This document shows, one piece after another, positions 23,076 to 32,816 of a stretch of 64,000 nt of DNA. A model generated the notes under the pieces. That model had not been told where the DNA came from. It saw only the letters and a list, made by a program, of their open reading frames with translations, and made no database searches. Source of the DNA: Biscogniauxia marginata (taxonomy: Eukaryota; Ascomycota; Sordariomycetes; Xylariales; Xylariaceae); contig MU404152.1 of the NCBI GenBank assembly GCA_022695795.1, positions 62,001-126,000 on the forward strand. Direction: 5' to 3'. Position 1 is the first letter of the stretch, and every line of letters begins with the position of its first letter. Made by a program: the position numbers and the translations under genes.

Positions 23076-23966
23076 TCAAGGATCCTCGTCGTCGCTGATA
23101 GTGCTAGTACCACCGCCTTCTGCTTCGGCAATAATTTGTGTCTTGACGACCTGGCCCTCGGGGGTAACAAAGATATTCGAAACGATTTCTAGGCCAGGGT
23201 AAGGTGCAAACATGTATCCCAATTCGAACTCCGTCTTCCCATCAATGGTGATTGACCGGTTGTGACCAGTGAAGGTCATGTCCCGGCTGTAGTATCCGAC
23301 GACTTGGCGACCTCGTTCGTTGCCATTGTTGTCGAGGAACTGGTCATATATGCTACCGTTCTGCGCCAGGATACGGTTAGTGTGTGTTTGGCCTGAGTAG
23401 TCGTTGACAGAGTAAATAATGTTGTGCTCCATGTTATAATCCAGCGCATCTCTCTTGCTGGTGGCGGAGTTCGTACTGGAATCTGATCCAAGGTCATCCG
23501 TGATATTCCCGACAATGCTTCCGACGCTATTCCCCAGCGTGGCGACGATAGGGTTCAAGTCAATCGTGTTAAGCACGTCTCCGACCATCTGAACGACATT
23601 TCCAAGCCGAGCTTCGAGCTCGACCTTTGCGCTAACATTGGAAATTAACAGCGAGACTCTATCGATTGACACATCGACGCCAGCGGTGAAATGCAGCAGA
23701 CTCAACACTTTGGCGTCTAGATTGATTTTTGCTGTTATGTTGTCAACCTCAATGCTGATCTCACCGACCGAGACGTTTGCATTCAGATAAACATCGGGCT
23801 CTTCGGGGAGTTCAACACCGGGCGTATTCGCGGTTTCATAGTTAGCAGACTCAGGATCCCCGCGCTTATTGAGATCGTAGCCAATGTAGCCATCGTTTTG
23901 TGCCGATGCGAGAGAAAAGAGCGACAAGAGTAGGAAGGCCAGCGCCTTGGAAACGAAAGGACTCAT
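23076..23966 (-). CDS. Secreted protein, paralogue of the 24600 gene
   Basis: This single-exon gene encodes 296 residues. A classic signal peptide (SKALAFLLLSLFSLASA) ends near residue 22. Two dibasic Lys-Arg sites (LNKR about residue 35, TSKR about 172) could be Kex2 processing points. The core between about residues 55 and 150 has repeated amphipathic beta/helix segments (VSVGEISIEVDNITAKINLDA, seen in two blocks; RVSLLISNVSAKVELEARLGN) and aligns well with residues about 97-195 of the neighbouring gene 24600. Several N-glycosylation sequons are present. The C-terminal part (about 175-290) is predicted beta-rich (DMTFTGHNRSITIDG) and ends acidic. Function is unknown; it is extracellular by signal peptide. 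The gene is head-to-head with its paralogue, 633 bp apart. Confidence 0.8.
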   Translation of the reverse strand: MSPFVSKALAFLLLSLFSLASAQNDGYIGYDLNKRGDPESANYETANTPGVELPEEPDVYLNANVSVGEISIEVDNITAKINLDAKVLSLLHFTAGVDVSIDRVSLLISNVSAKVELEARLGNVVQMVGDVLNTIDLNPIVATLGNSVGSIVGNITDDLGSDSSTNSATSKRDALDYNMEHNIIYSVNDYSGQTHTNRILAQNGSIYDQFLDNNGNERGRQVVGYYSRDMTFTGHNRSITIDGKTEFELGYMFAPYPGLEIVSNIFVTPEGQVVKTQIIAEAEGGGTSTISDDEDP

Positions 23967-24599
23967 TCTGGGTGACTGGTAGGATGCTAAATCTTAGCAT
24001 GAGCAGATAGTGAATAGGAAGCCATCCACTAGTGAGGGGGGAGTTAAGGCATCTAAAAAGGAGGATATGGGTATCTTGTTTTGAGCAGAAGCATGAACTC
24101 TTTCGTCATAGCACCGCAATCAATCGGAGTCTGTCGAGGAGAATATACTCCGTAGGTCTCAAGAAGTATATCTCATGCGCTAGTCACGACAGAAGCCAGA
24201 TTAGGACGGATTCCGAAAATAGCTAGGGTTTGAATCATTTCCGATTGGGCATTTGGGGTTTCATAATCCTTTTAATCTCTCTGGAACCTTGGAACTGGAC
24301 GATTCCAGGCCCAGGCGCATCTTAGCGGTCGAATTAAGCATATCATCGCGATCTCACTGGAGCTACGATAGTAGAGCACCTATAGCCTGTGTCGTCATTA
24401 TACAAGATGCATTATGCGTTATTGATGATTGGGTAAAGAGGGCTATCCACAGTACCGATCGAGGTAAATGCTGAATGTCCTGACATCTTCCAGTATTCGC
24501 AAACGTGAGCTGACCTTATATGATACTCGCTGCCACTAGATGTTAGCATTCTAAGATCCCTTCGTTGCTGTCCGTCCACTCACTCGTTTCCTATCGAAA
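23967..24599. promoter_or_regulatory. Shared divergent promoter of the secreted paralogue pair
   Basis: The 633-bp spacer lies between the two divergent start codons and holds no gene. The arrangement would permit co-regulation of the pair, but no specific operator was recognised. Confidence 0.5.
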
Positions 24600-25565
24600 A
24601 TGCACCCTCATTTTGTATACCTGTGGCTTCGCGGGTTTTCGCTTTTAGCCCTAGGAGCAGCGCAGACGGCTTCGTCAACAACAGATGCAGCCCCAACAAG
24701 TCCGGCAACAGACACGACGGTAGCACCAACAACGCAACCTGAAGTAAGCACCACCGAAACTGGCTCCGATAGTAGCGCAGACTCATCTGCGAGCGACACA
24801 ACTTCTCCATCAGGGACTACCGTAACAGGAGGGGGTGGGAGTAGCACGACAACAGGTTCTTCCTACGGAACTAATCCGCCTGACGTTCTTCTCAGGGTAC
24901 CTGAGCTCCATGTCGGCAGAATCGAGCTCAATGTGAATTCTCTCCAAGCGGAAATCAACTTGGCTGCGCAAGTTGCCAATCTCGTCGAGCTTAACGCTGG
25001 TATTCAAGTCGGTGTCGAGAAGGTCAACATCACGATTGCCGACGTGGATGCTCAGCTCGACCTCATTATACGGCTAGGAAATCTCGCTGACATTGTAAAC
25101 CGTACGTTGGAATCGTTGAACCTGAACCCGCTTCTCATCAACATCCTTAACGAAGCAACGGATCTTGTGAATACGGTGGTCGGGGCAGTCGACGGCTTGC
25201 TGGGCTCCATTGTGAACGGCGACTCGAAGATCAACTTCCTCATTGATAACCTCGGAAACATCGTCCAGGAGGTGGAAGGCACAGCGGGCTCGCTGCTCAG
25301 TACGATCGTGGGCAACTACGAACAGAACATGACCTATACCGGCGCACAGGAAATCCTGGACGGTGGGCTCATCCAGAAGACATTCTCGTACTCGCCGCTC
25401 AATGCGCTCGTCAACATCGTGTTCAATGCTGCGGGGCAAGTGGTGCAGGCTGTCGTCGTGAAAGGGGATGGATCGGGAGGATCGGCAACATCTTCAACGG
25501 TTGTCGCCACGTCGACACCTACCACGGGCACATCGGCGGCGACTAGTGCAACGACGACAGCTTAA
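24600..25565 (+). CDS. Secreted Ser/Thr-rich protein, paralogue of the 23076 gene
   Basis: One exon encodes 321 residues. A hydrophobic N-terminus (FVYLWLRGFSLLALGAAQ) fits a signal peptide with cleavage near residue 21. Residues about 22-95 are a Ser/Thr/Gly-rich, probably O-glycosylated stalk. The core (about 96-280) has the repeating pattern also seen in the divergent neighbour: VGRIELNVNSLQAEINLAAQ, VGVEKVNITIADVDAQLDL and IRLGNLADIVN, with LNPLL following the core as LNPIV does in the neighbour. The C-terminus is another Ser/Thr/Ala-rich tail without the hydrophobic end needed for a GPI signal. A wall-associated or secreted role is likely; biochemical function is unknown. The absence of introns and the divergent pairing suggest duplication by inversion. 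Confidence 0.8.
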   Translation: MHPHFVYLWLRGFSLLALGAAQTASSTTDAAPTSPATDTTVAPTTQPEVSTTETGSDSSADSSASDTTSPSGTTVTGGGGSSTTTGSSYGTNPPDVLLRVPELHVGRIELNVNSLQAEINLAAQVANLVELNAGIQVGVEKVNITIADVDAQLDLIIRLGNLADIVNRTLESLNLNPLLINILNEATDLVNTVVGAVDGLLGSIVNGDSKINFLIDNLGNIVQEVEGTAGSLLSTIVGNYEQNMTYTGAQEILDGGLIQKTFSYSPLNALVNIVFNAAGQVVQAVVVKGDGSGGSATSSTVVATSTPTTGTSAATSATTTA

Positions 25566-26111
25566 TTTCATATTAATACATACCGAGAAGTATTTTTGAA
25601 CGTTAATTCACTGTCTTGAATTTACCTTGGTGACAAATGTGTGGAATAGAGTTGAGAGGACTGGATCCCGTCAGTAAAAGACAACCTTGTCCTGACGTAA
25701 GGATACCGTTTACCATTGATACCTATTCAGATGGTAATATATTTTTAAGAACAGTCCTGCACCTTTTGACACTTTAGCCTCTTGAATACTTGTTTCTCAA
25801 TAATGAAACGCTCATAAATAGCAGGAGAAAGTCAAGTATGAGGGTTCATGAATTCGAATAAAGCCATTGTGATCACATCACTCCCGGGTACGACTAAGTA
25901 ACCTGCTTTGATCTGATCTGCAGTTACGCTGCAGGTTTTAGAGTCAAGATCCAGCCTACAAAGCTTACAGAAACCTCTGCAAGGCAGCTAATTAGCTAGT
26001 TCAGACTCTCAAGTTACTAGAACCCGAAAGTATCAAAAAAAAAAAAGTCCAAACCATTGCAGAGTATCATGTCATATATGAGATCTCCTTTCCCTTTCTA
26101 TCGCATTGCAG
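25566..26111. other. Intergenic
   Basis: AT-rich spacer with a 12-A run near 26036. No feature seen. Confidence 0.4.
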
Positions 26112-26811
26112 CTAAGACCTAGGAAACCATCCAAGCCTGACGGATATGTGTCTGATACTCAAGGTTTCTGACAGGCCCCAGATATCAATGAGTATTGGGG
26201 TCAAGGCGAGACGGTGGACACCCTTAACCCGATCGGCCCGTATGAGACCTCTACGAACCACGGGAAGGATCACATGGAACAGTACATTCACAATATCAAG
26301 AAGCGCCAATCCCTTCATTGGATGAGAGACTTGACCCATCACTTAGAGGCCTTCACTCAACGCTCGACAACCGCGCTGATGAGCTTAGCAACGTGAGGCA
26401 ATTATATTCTGTCCCACAAATATCTGCACTTTGGCAATATCACGTGTAATCTAGAAACCGCTCAGGTGACATCCGTTTTAGATTGAGAGTTCTCAGCAGT
26501 ATTTTCCTTGCCCCTTTGGAACGGCCAAAATTCACCACCTGGAATAGCAGAAAAGAAGCAACTTTTATAAGGTCTTCGAAATATTGTGCGCCAAGAGAGA
26601 TCGCACCCTATTCGCAGACTTTAACACGAAACCACACCATAACGATATTAAGGACGTTCTGAACTACATTCGCGCCATTGTAGAGGTTTGCCCTAAAAAG
26701 CAGAAAGGAGAAGCTGCGAGAAGCTGGAAAAAGACCGCCGAGGGAGCTCTAAGCTTGAGGTATAGTTTCCACTCTGCTCTATTGACTAGATTCGCTGTCA
26801 GTCTTATCTAG
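26112..26811 (+). pseudogene. Possible decayed gene
   Basis: Two stretches read as ordinary protein but in different frames and without good starts: 26190-26396 (INEYWGQGETVDTLNPIG..., ending SLAT) and 26587-26760 (AKRDRTLFADFNTKPHHND...KGEAARSWKKTAEGALSL). Hydrophobic and charged residues alternate as in real helices, yet stops and frame changes separate them. I suspect remnants of one larger accessory gene, but I cannot name the family and this remains weak. Confidence 0.3.
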
Positions 26812-27004
26812 CCCACGGTGGTTCAAGCATAATGAAAACCAGACATCAAATGCCATGTACGGGCTTTGCCGATGGACTATTCCTATCTCGTCCTGTTCAC
26901 CTCAAGCACCATACGACGGCCCGATAGGCTATGACTTTCGTTATTAGAAGTAAGAGGTTTCTAGCCTATGCAGAGCTTAAGCATGAATTACACATACTAT
27001 CGAA
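26812..27004. other. Intergenic, 3' flank of GH105 gene
   Basis: Nothing recognised. Confidence 0.4.
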
Positions 27005-28192
27005 TCATAAAGTCTCTATCTCATATGCCGCTAGCATAAAAGGCCCTGCTCCCTTGAAATCGTTCGATGCTAGTGGTACTGAGATATAATACTACGGGGT
27101 GTCAGTTTCTACACTTACTCACAACAGGGAGGGGCTGGGGTAACTCACCTCGTACGTGCCATTGCTCGACAAGGAACCGACTTGCACCGTGCCCTCCCAA
27201 TTCAGAGTCCCGTCGTCGTTCACCTTAACGAACCTCTCGGTCAGTAACTCATAGCCCTTCTTCGCCGCCTCGAGATACTGGTCCGTGGCGAGGAGCCCCA
27301 GCTTGATGCCCTTGAGAAAGCCGTAGGTGAACATCGCCGTGGCGCTGCTCTCGATGTAGTTGCCCTCCGCGCCTGGGTACGGCTCGCTCATGATCAGCCA
27401 CCATCCTCCAGACTCGTCTTGGGTCTTCAGCAGCGCGGCCGCGAGCGTGGTGAAGTACTCTACTAGTCGGGAGTGGCCCTCGTGAGACTCCGGGATTATC
27501 GGGAGGACTTCGAGTAGCGACAGGAAGTACCACCCGTCGGCCCGGTCCCAGACGAGCGGTGCGGCGCCAGTCTCCGAATCCGCCCAGACAGCGGTCTTGC
27601 TTTCGTCATAGCCGTGCACTAACAGGCCTGTGGTCTTGTTCCGGGTGCGCGCATCGATGTTGTCGTACTGCAGCACAATGTCGTCCCACGCCGTCGCGTT
27701 GTCGCTGTCGAACAGCTTGGTCCACCGGGCGTAGAATGAGTCGGCCATGAATATGCCGTCGAGCCACATTTGGTTGGGGTACGTGGGGTCGCGATGCCAG
27801 AAGCCACCCGTAGGCGTCCGCGGGTGCCGGTTCAGCTGCTCGCGGACGACACCGGCTGCGCCCTTGTACTTTTCTTCCCCTGTGCGTTCGTACCACCAGA
27901 GATAGTTGTTTCCCATACGGTAGTCGTCGAGCGAGTAGAAGTCATAGTCCCAGTCCTTGATTGTGCCGTCATCCTGCACAACTGCGTCGACCTGGCCTTG
28001 GTACCATTCGGCGTACGATTCGTTCTTTGTGAGCTCGTAAGCTGCTACGATCCCGTCATACAATACCCCCGTGGAGTAGTGGAAGTCTGCGTTGACACCG
28101 CGCTTGATATATGAGTCTGCTAGCCATGGTAGATAAGGCGTAGCTGCTGCTGCCGAAGCCACACTAGTGACGAGGGTTAAGATGAGCTTCAT
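27005..28192 (-). CDS. Unsaturated rhamnogalacturonyl hydrolase, GH105, secreted
   Basis: The enzyme hydrolyses the 4,5-unsaturated galacturonyl residue that lyases leave at the end of rhamnogalacturonan-I oligosaccharides, in pectin degradation. Exons 28192-27149 and 27091-27005 give 376 residues. The start is the ATG at 28192, which begins a signal peptide (MKLILTLVTSVASAAAA); the frame is open further upstream but without such a sequence. Family blocks are present: GGFWHRDPTYPNQMWLDGIF with the presumed catalytic Asp145 (Asp143 in bacterial YteR), GLLVHGYDESK with His193, WADSETGAAPLVWDRADGWY, and EGNYIESSATAMFTYG. The last exon is only 28 codons (YYISVPLASNDFKGAGPF...YEIETL) and completes the (alpha/alpha)6 barrel; without it the protein appears truncated after GTYE. 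Several sequons fit secretion. It stands alone, not in a pectinase cluster. Confidence 0.93.
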
Positions 28193-29124
28193 CCTGTCTT
28201 CGCCGACTAGCAATGATAAAGGGTTATAGGAGGTGATGTATATCATCTCACTTATCCATCGTAGGGTACCTGGCACTTTTATATTACTTACCATGGCATT
28301 TTGCCAAGCTCCCCCACACATGTATGGAAGAGGCTCTCGTGTGTTAAATTGGGTTATGCGAATTGTCTGCAGCGCCCACTCGGTACGCGATCCAAGTGGC
28401 TGTGCCTCTCACAGAGAATGGTAGTGTACCCAAATTAGATAATCCTGCTTATTTCCCGCCTAACGGGTGGAAAATTAGATGTAAGCATATTTATCCTCCA
28501 TCTACGATCCATCCCGAAGTTCCGGGATCGCAATGCATCCCCGCCTCCACGATGTGTTCGGTCTCGGTAATCCTCGTCCAGATCCTCAAAGATTAGACCA
28601 AAGAGGTTTACTATGTAAAATGCGTGCCACTGACATAAATTTACATGCGCACACGCCGATAGCACTATTCTCGTTTACGGGACCAAACTTTCGAAGTGGG
28701 TCAAATGTTTTCGGTGAAGAATACTTGACCGCTCTATTGGTGGAGTTTCAAAGATTTTGGTCTGAGAGACTCCAAATATACCGCCTTGGCAAATCCTGCA
28801 GGGACTAACCTACAGCTTACATATTTTCTAGATTCTCGTGGCTTTATAGAGAAAACGAATATCGAGGTACGACGTAACTAAGAGCCATCCTCGGTCCCTA
28901 TTGCTACTCGTGCGAGACTTGGCAGGAGAGCTCAATGTGGGCTAATTAGTCAACTTGAGAATGAGCCTACAATTCCATAGAAACTAGACCCATGATGATC
29001 CGGGAAATTGCATCGAGCGTTTAAGCTGTTTCTCGAGTTGCAGTAAAGAAACTCTCATAAACTGTACTTAGTTGCTACTGAGTTCAGTCCCAGCTGGCTA
29101 GCGGTAGTAACAACGGGAGACTTG
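28193..29124. other. Intergenic, upstream of GH105 gene
   Basis: This contains the GH105 promoter; no second gene is evident. A sequence resembling the LTR end (CGGTAGTAACAAC, 29102-29114) lies 10 bp before the solo LTR. Confidence 0.4.
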
Positions 29125-29520
29125 TGTGACGAACCTCCCTGTGTGTTCCTAGTCAGCTGACTTCACAGGTGAGTACGTACTGGGTTTTCTTGATTTGAAG
29201 ATAACAGTGGGTTGAGATTGGTTCAATTGATTCACAATGTTATGTTCGTCAGAGAGGTTTCAAGGTACTCTCACTATAGTATCAAAGAGTGACTGTAATC
29301 TTAGATTGATAGCTAAGGAACTAAAAGGAATGACTAGATACACAAGGAGATTCCAATATATTTATGAAGAAAAGAAGGAGGAGTAATGTCCTGCATTCTC
29401 CACATCTTCTCTTTGATTCTCTGTGGATTCACAGGGAGAGTTACAGAGAATCCTACCTCAGGTCACGGGACCCCCAAGGTCACGTGACCTTTTCCGGTTT
29501 TATCCTTGTCGGTCGTAACA
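29125..29520 (+). mobile_element. Solo LTR with 5-bp target-site duplication
   Basis: The 396-bp element starts TGTGACGAACC and ends GGTCGTAACA (TG...CA) and is flanked by the perfect direct repeat ACTTG (29120-29124 and 29521-29525). Length, termini and 5-bp duplication are those of an LTR retrotransposon, and the lack of internal sequence and of a second LTR marks it as a solo LTR left by recombination. A diverged copy lies at 12563-12912. The superfamily (Copia or Gypsy) cannot be told from the LTR alone. Near its 3' end a GGTCACG unit occurs twice. Confidence 0.9.
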
Positions 29521-29525
29521 ACTTG

Positions 29526-29885
29526 CTACTCTTCTAGCTCGTGCCTGGATACTACTGAGGCTTATGAATGTGAAAATTCCCTTCCCGGGCATTGAAAAGA
29601 CTCGTGACTTGTGTGACGAATAAGATAAACATAAACAGCGTATCATTCTTTCCTGGGCAGTTAAGGCTACCTAACACCTGTTATATCTTTAGATAGGTAT
29701 ATTCTCAAAATTTGTGGGTCGAAAGTGTCTATGGAACTCATCCATCTGTAGCTGACACTGATCATCACCATTTTCTAATGTCATGTGATAACAGTATGCA
29801 AAGGCTCAGAATCATTAGTGTGTGTAACTGGCAAGGAGTGTAGAAAGCCAGGTTGAATCGCCTATGATAGTGTTAATGACGATGT
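29526..29885. other. Intergenic
   Basis: No gene seen. GACTTGTGTGACGAA (29606-29620) repeats exactly the junction of target duplication and LTR start seen at 29119-29133, but the match ends there. Confidence 0.4.
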
Positions 29886-30685
29886 TCAGTCATCGTGGGC
29901 TTTGAGACCACATGCCATTGCACGCCCTTCCTCGCTATCCTCCTCATTATAGATGCTCAACTCGTACAGCTGGAGAAATTTGAACTCGCCGCCATATTTA
30001 TGTTTCAGCCACTTCTTCTTATCTGTAGTATACCCAGGACCTGGCCCTTTGACAGGCTTAACGTCTCTTCCATGACTCTCCTCGGATCTCAGAGCCTCAA
30101 AGCGATCACACTCAGATGGTGGCCACGACACAGTGAGGTAATAATGGTTGTTAGGATTCAATCTAGATGGACCGACCTCGGGGCCGAACGGAGGTTCGCT
30201 AAGTTGTACATTGAACACATTGTTATCTTTCTTGAAATAGGCGACACGATTTTCTTGTCCGTCAAGGAGAAAGCCTTTGGCCTGGGATCGCCTCCCATGG
30301 TAAAAACAGCGTAGTCGTCTAGGATCGGACCATACACGATGTTACATACACCAGACGATATATGGAGAACGTTTCTGAGGCGAATGGTGCCGTGAGCGTT
30401 CTAGCCTTGCATACCGGGTGATCGCTTGACCGGCAGATCGACAGTACCAATTCCCAGAATTTCTAGCTGAGTTCCGAAGGGAGCTGTAGCTGCGGAGCGG
30501 AAAGGGTGGCACTCGCCAAACCATTCCCTGTTCTTACAAACACTTCAAGATGCACATAGTATCCAGTCAGTATGCCACATAAAGCATTGAGCACAAGTCT
30601 ATAGAACTTACTAAGCATCTGAATTGTTTGAGAAGATCCAATCTGGGCATAGGTTAGGGGCGGTATGATCCAAATCCATGTCCAT
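29886..30685 (-). pseudogene. Decayed fungal gene, copia-protease-like N-terminus
   Basis: Read on the minus strand from ATG 30685: exon 30685-30612, a 69-bp intron (GTAAGT...GAAG), then a long second exon. Conceptual translation gives DWIFSNNSDAYVCKNREWF, GIGTVDLPVKRSPGMQG, then TAG (30403-30401), then GTIRLRNVLHISSGVCN and DDYAVFTMGGD. A 1-base frame loss follows near 30283-30290, after which the frame continues as QAKGFLLDGQENRVAYF and runs to the stop at 29886, including WLKHKYGGEFKFLQLYELSI. The first part resembles the aspartic-protease region of copia-type polyproteins as found in a widespread family of fungal proteins of unknown function. That assignment is from memory. The stop (CAG to TAG) and probable His-to-Tyr (CAT to TAT) are both C-to-T changes. 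It is a pseudogene with at least two lesions. Confidence 0.65.
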
Positions 30686-31829
30686 GGTGGACGCAATAAA
30701 TAGAGGGCTTAGATGGCAAATATGATTGTAAAGGATGGGAGGAAAAGGCCGTTGGATGTGGTGGAAGAGACGTGGGTGTCAGGGGCTTCGTTGTTTGAGG
30801 TCAAGTAGCTAGAACTATCATAATAGGGCACCTATGGACCCATCACAGTTTTTGACAGGATTATTCCTCTCGCATAGACATAGATAGAGGCCGTGGTTTT
30901 CACAATAGAAAGGGGATTCTTAGTACTGCGGGTTTGATATGTACAAGTTGTTGTGCCCCTCCATCTATTCACTACACCAATGGTAAGTATTCATTCACTG
31001 CATCAGGTGGCTGATGCCTGTGGCATATTCCTTCACATTGACCGTAAAGAAGGAATTTGGTAAAGATATGGTCATATCTTACACAGTAATGATGGAATGT
31101 GGTTGTAATAATGCTGGAGGGCAGCTCCAGACTAACTACATGTACCTAGGTAGTGAGATTTCTGTATTTAAGGCCTTAGTGCATTGACAACCATGCAGTA
31201 GCTTTAAAACCTACATTTGAAAGAAAGAGAAATAAAAGAAGAAGAAAAAAAGGGGGGCGGAGGAGGGATAGGGGGAGTTTAAGGCCTAAATCCGTGCAGT
31301 TGAAGTGTAAGTTGCCGGAATTCGTTTGCACCGTATTCTTTAAGCACACATTGGGATTCAAATCTGTGCATGTACTAGGGCTAGGAGCTCCCATAGTGGT
31401 TGTGAAACAATTGACAAGCATAGCCAATGTAATCGTTTTAGCCTAGAGCTATTAGCAATATCAATATCAACATACAGAAAATATGAAACATCAATGGGAG
31501 AAGCTATACCTTGGATGTCCCATGAATTCAATGCCTGCTACCTCCACCTATTATTTCCTCCCAGAATGAGGTGATTCCGGTCTGGAAAGGATATATTGGT
31601 ACTATAGACTACCTTCATCCTGGTGTAAATCGTAACCTCCATAACCATTATGCATAATAATTGACTCTCCAGCTCCTCCCCTTTCAGCCCATATTTTCGA
31701 CATAAAGTATAGTCACCAGTTCCCTATTGTTCTGTAAAGCAACGCTGACCCGTAAACACCGACACAGACGTTCCGAAGCTGTCGAAAAACTCGCCGCCCT
31801 TAGACTAATCATAATAGATTACGGCAGGC
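30686..31829. other. Intergenic with purine-rich tract
   Basis: No gene seen. A strand-asymmetric purine run (about 31219-31277, GAAA/GAAG then GGGGGG...GGAGG...GGGGG) stands out and is G4-capable at its right end. A CCTAGGTAG motif occurs at 31145. Confidence 0.45.
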
Positions 31830-32816
31830 ATGGCACACACAATTACAACTCACCAGATGGTTCAAAAGCAGTTAAAGCTTTTCCAAAATATCGAGCAGCG
31901 ACAAGCCAGCTTCAATGATGCAGTGGCGATCCTGAGAGGAGTATATCTGCCTGAAGATAGTAAGGCCGGTGATCTACAAAGAAGTCTCGAGTCTTGTCAT
32001 GAAAACATGAACCATGTAATCAGCCTGAAAGACTTCTTTCGTAGAAAATCAGAAGTTGCCCGAAGACTTCAAGATGTCTGGAAATTTTAGGACCTGCTGA
32101 ACCGGGCCCAAAGGTGAGCATAAGCCAAGCCGCGATAGTGTTCAACACGATATACTAATGAATGGATCTTAATCGTTTTCTAGATTTCTATTGGAAACCA
32201 TCGAATTACAAGAATATGAAAGGACCATGAACATGACGGCGATCGAGCAGCTAGAACATAGTCCCCAGAAGGATGGCCTCAAGGCGACCATTCTCTCGCA
32301 TCAAGCCGAGATAGCCGAGGGATTAGGAGACGTGGAGAAGGTCATCCGGCCCAACGAGGGGGATACAAATTACGCCTCACGGAAAGCCATCTCAACCGAC
32401 CTGTGCTCTTCTATACCGCGTCCAACATTGGGTACTGCTATGGCACAGCCAACAATCTCACCGTGGCGCTGGACTGGACTAGAATCTACTGACTGGGTCA
32501 TGGCGGCCTAGTACATGTTCTATCTCTCCCTCCCTACCATCCCTGTCTTCTACATTTACAGAAACGTAATATTGCTTACTTTCTAACGACTGGTAAACGC
32601 ATGGTGACCATATCAAAGCGCCGACACATATTACCGTGCTTCATAGGCAGGTCCGGCCCGTCGGGGGTGGCGACCCCACGAAAGACGCAGAGGCGCAGGC
32701 GATGTGCGAAGAAGCAAAAATGCTCCTCTGTAGGCGGGACCCAGACGTTATGGACTGCGCCACCGACGAGGCGTACGATATGTAGGTTCCGATATTCTGG
32801 AGATAACTATGGCCTT
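31830..32816 (+). pseudogene. Decayed hypothetical gene
   Basis: The frame begins MAHTITTHQMVQKQLKLFQ at 31830 and runs as a helical, probably coiled-coil protein (LFQNIEQRQASFNDAVAIL) to TAG at 32088-32090. Beyond the stop the same frame continues (DLLNRAQR) to a good donor (GTGAGC) at about 32115 and resumes after a CTAG acceptor at about 32184 with FLLETIELQEYERTMNMTA. Further on, protein-like segments appear in shifted frames: RPVLFYTASNIGYCYGTANN (about 32400-32460), then GDPTKDAEAQAMCEEAKMLL (about 32667-32726) and RDPDVMDCATDEAYDM before another TAG (32783-32785) and VPIFWR. Both TAGs can derive from CAG. I do not recognise the family, but the remnants are clearly coding in origin and the gene is broken. 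Confidence 0.6.
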
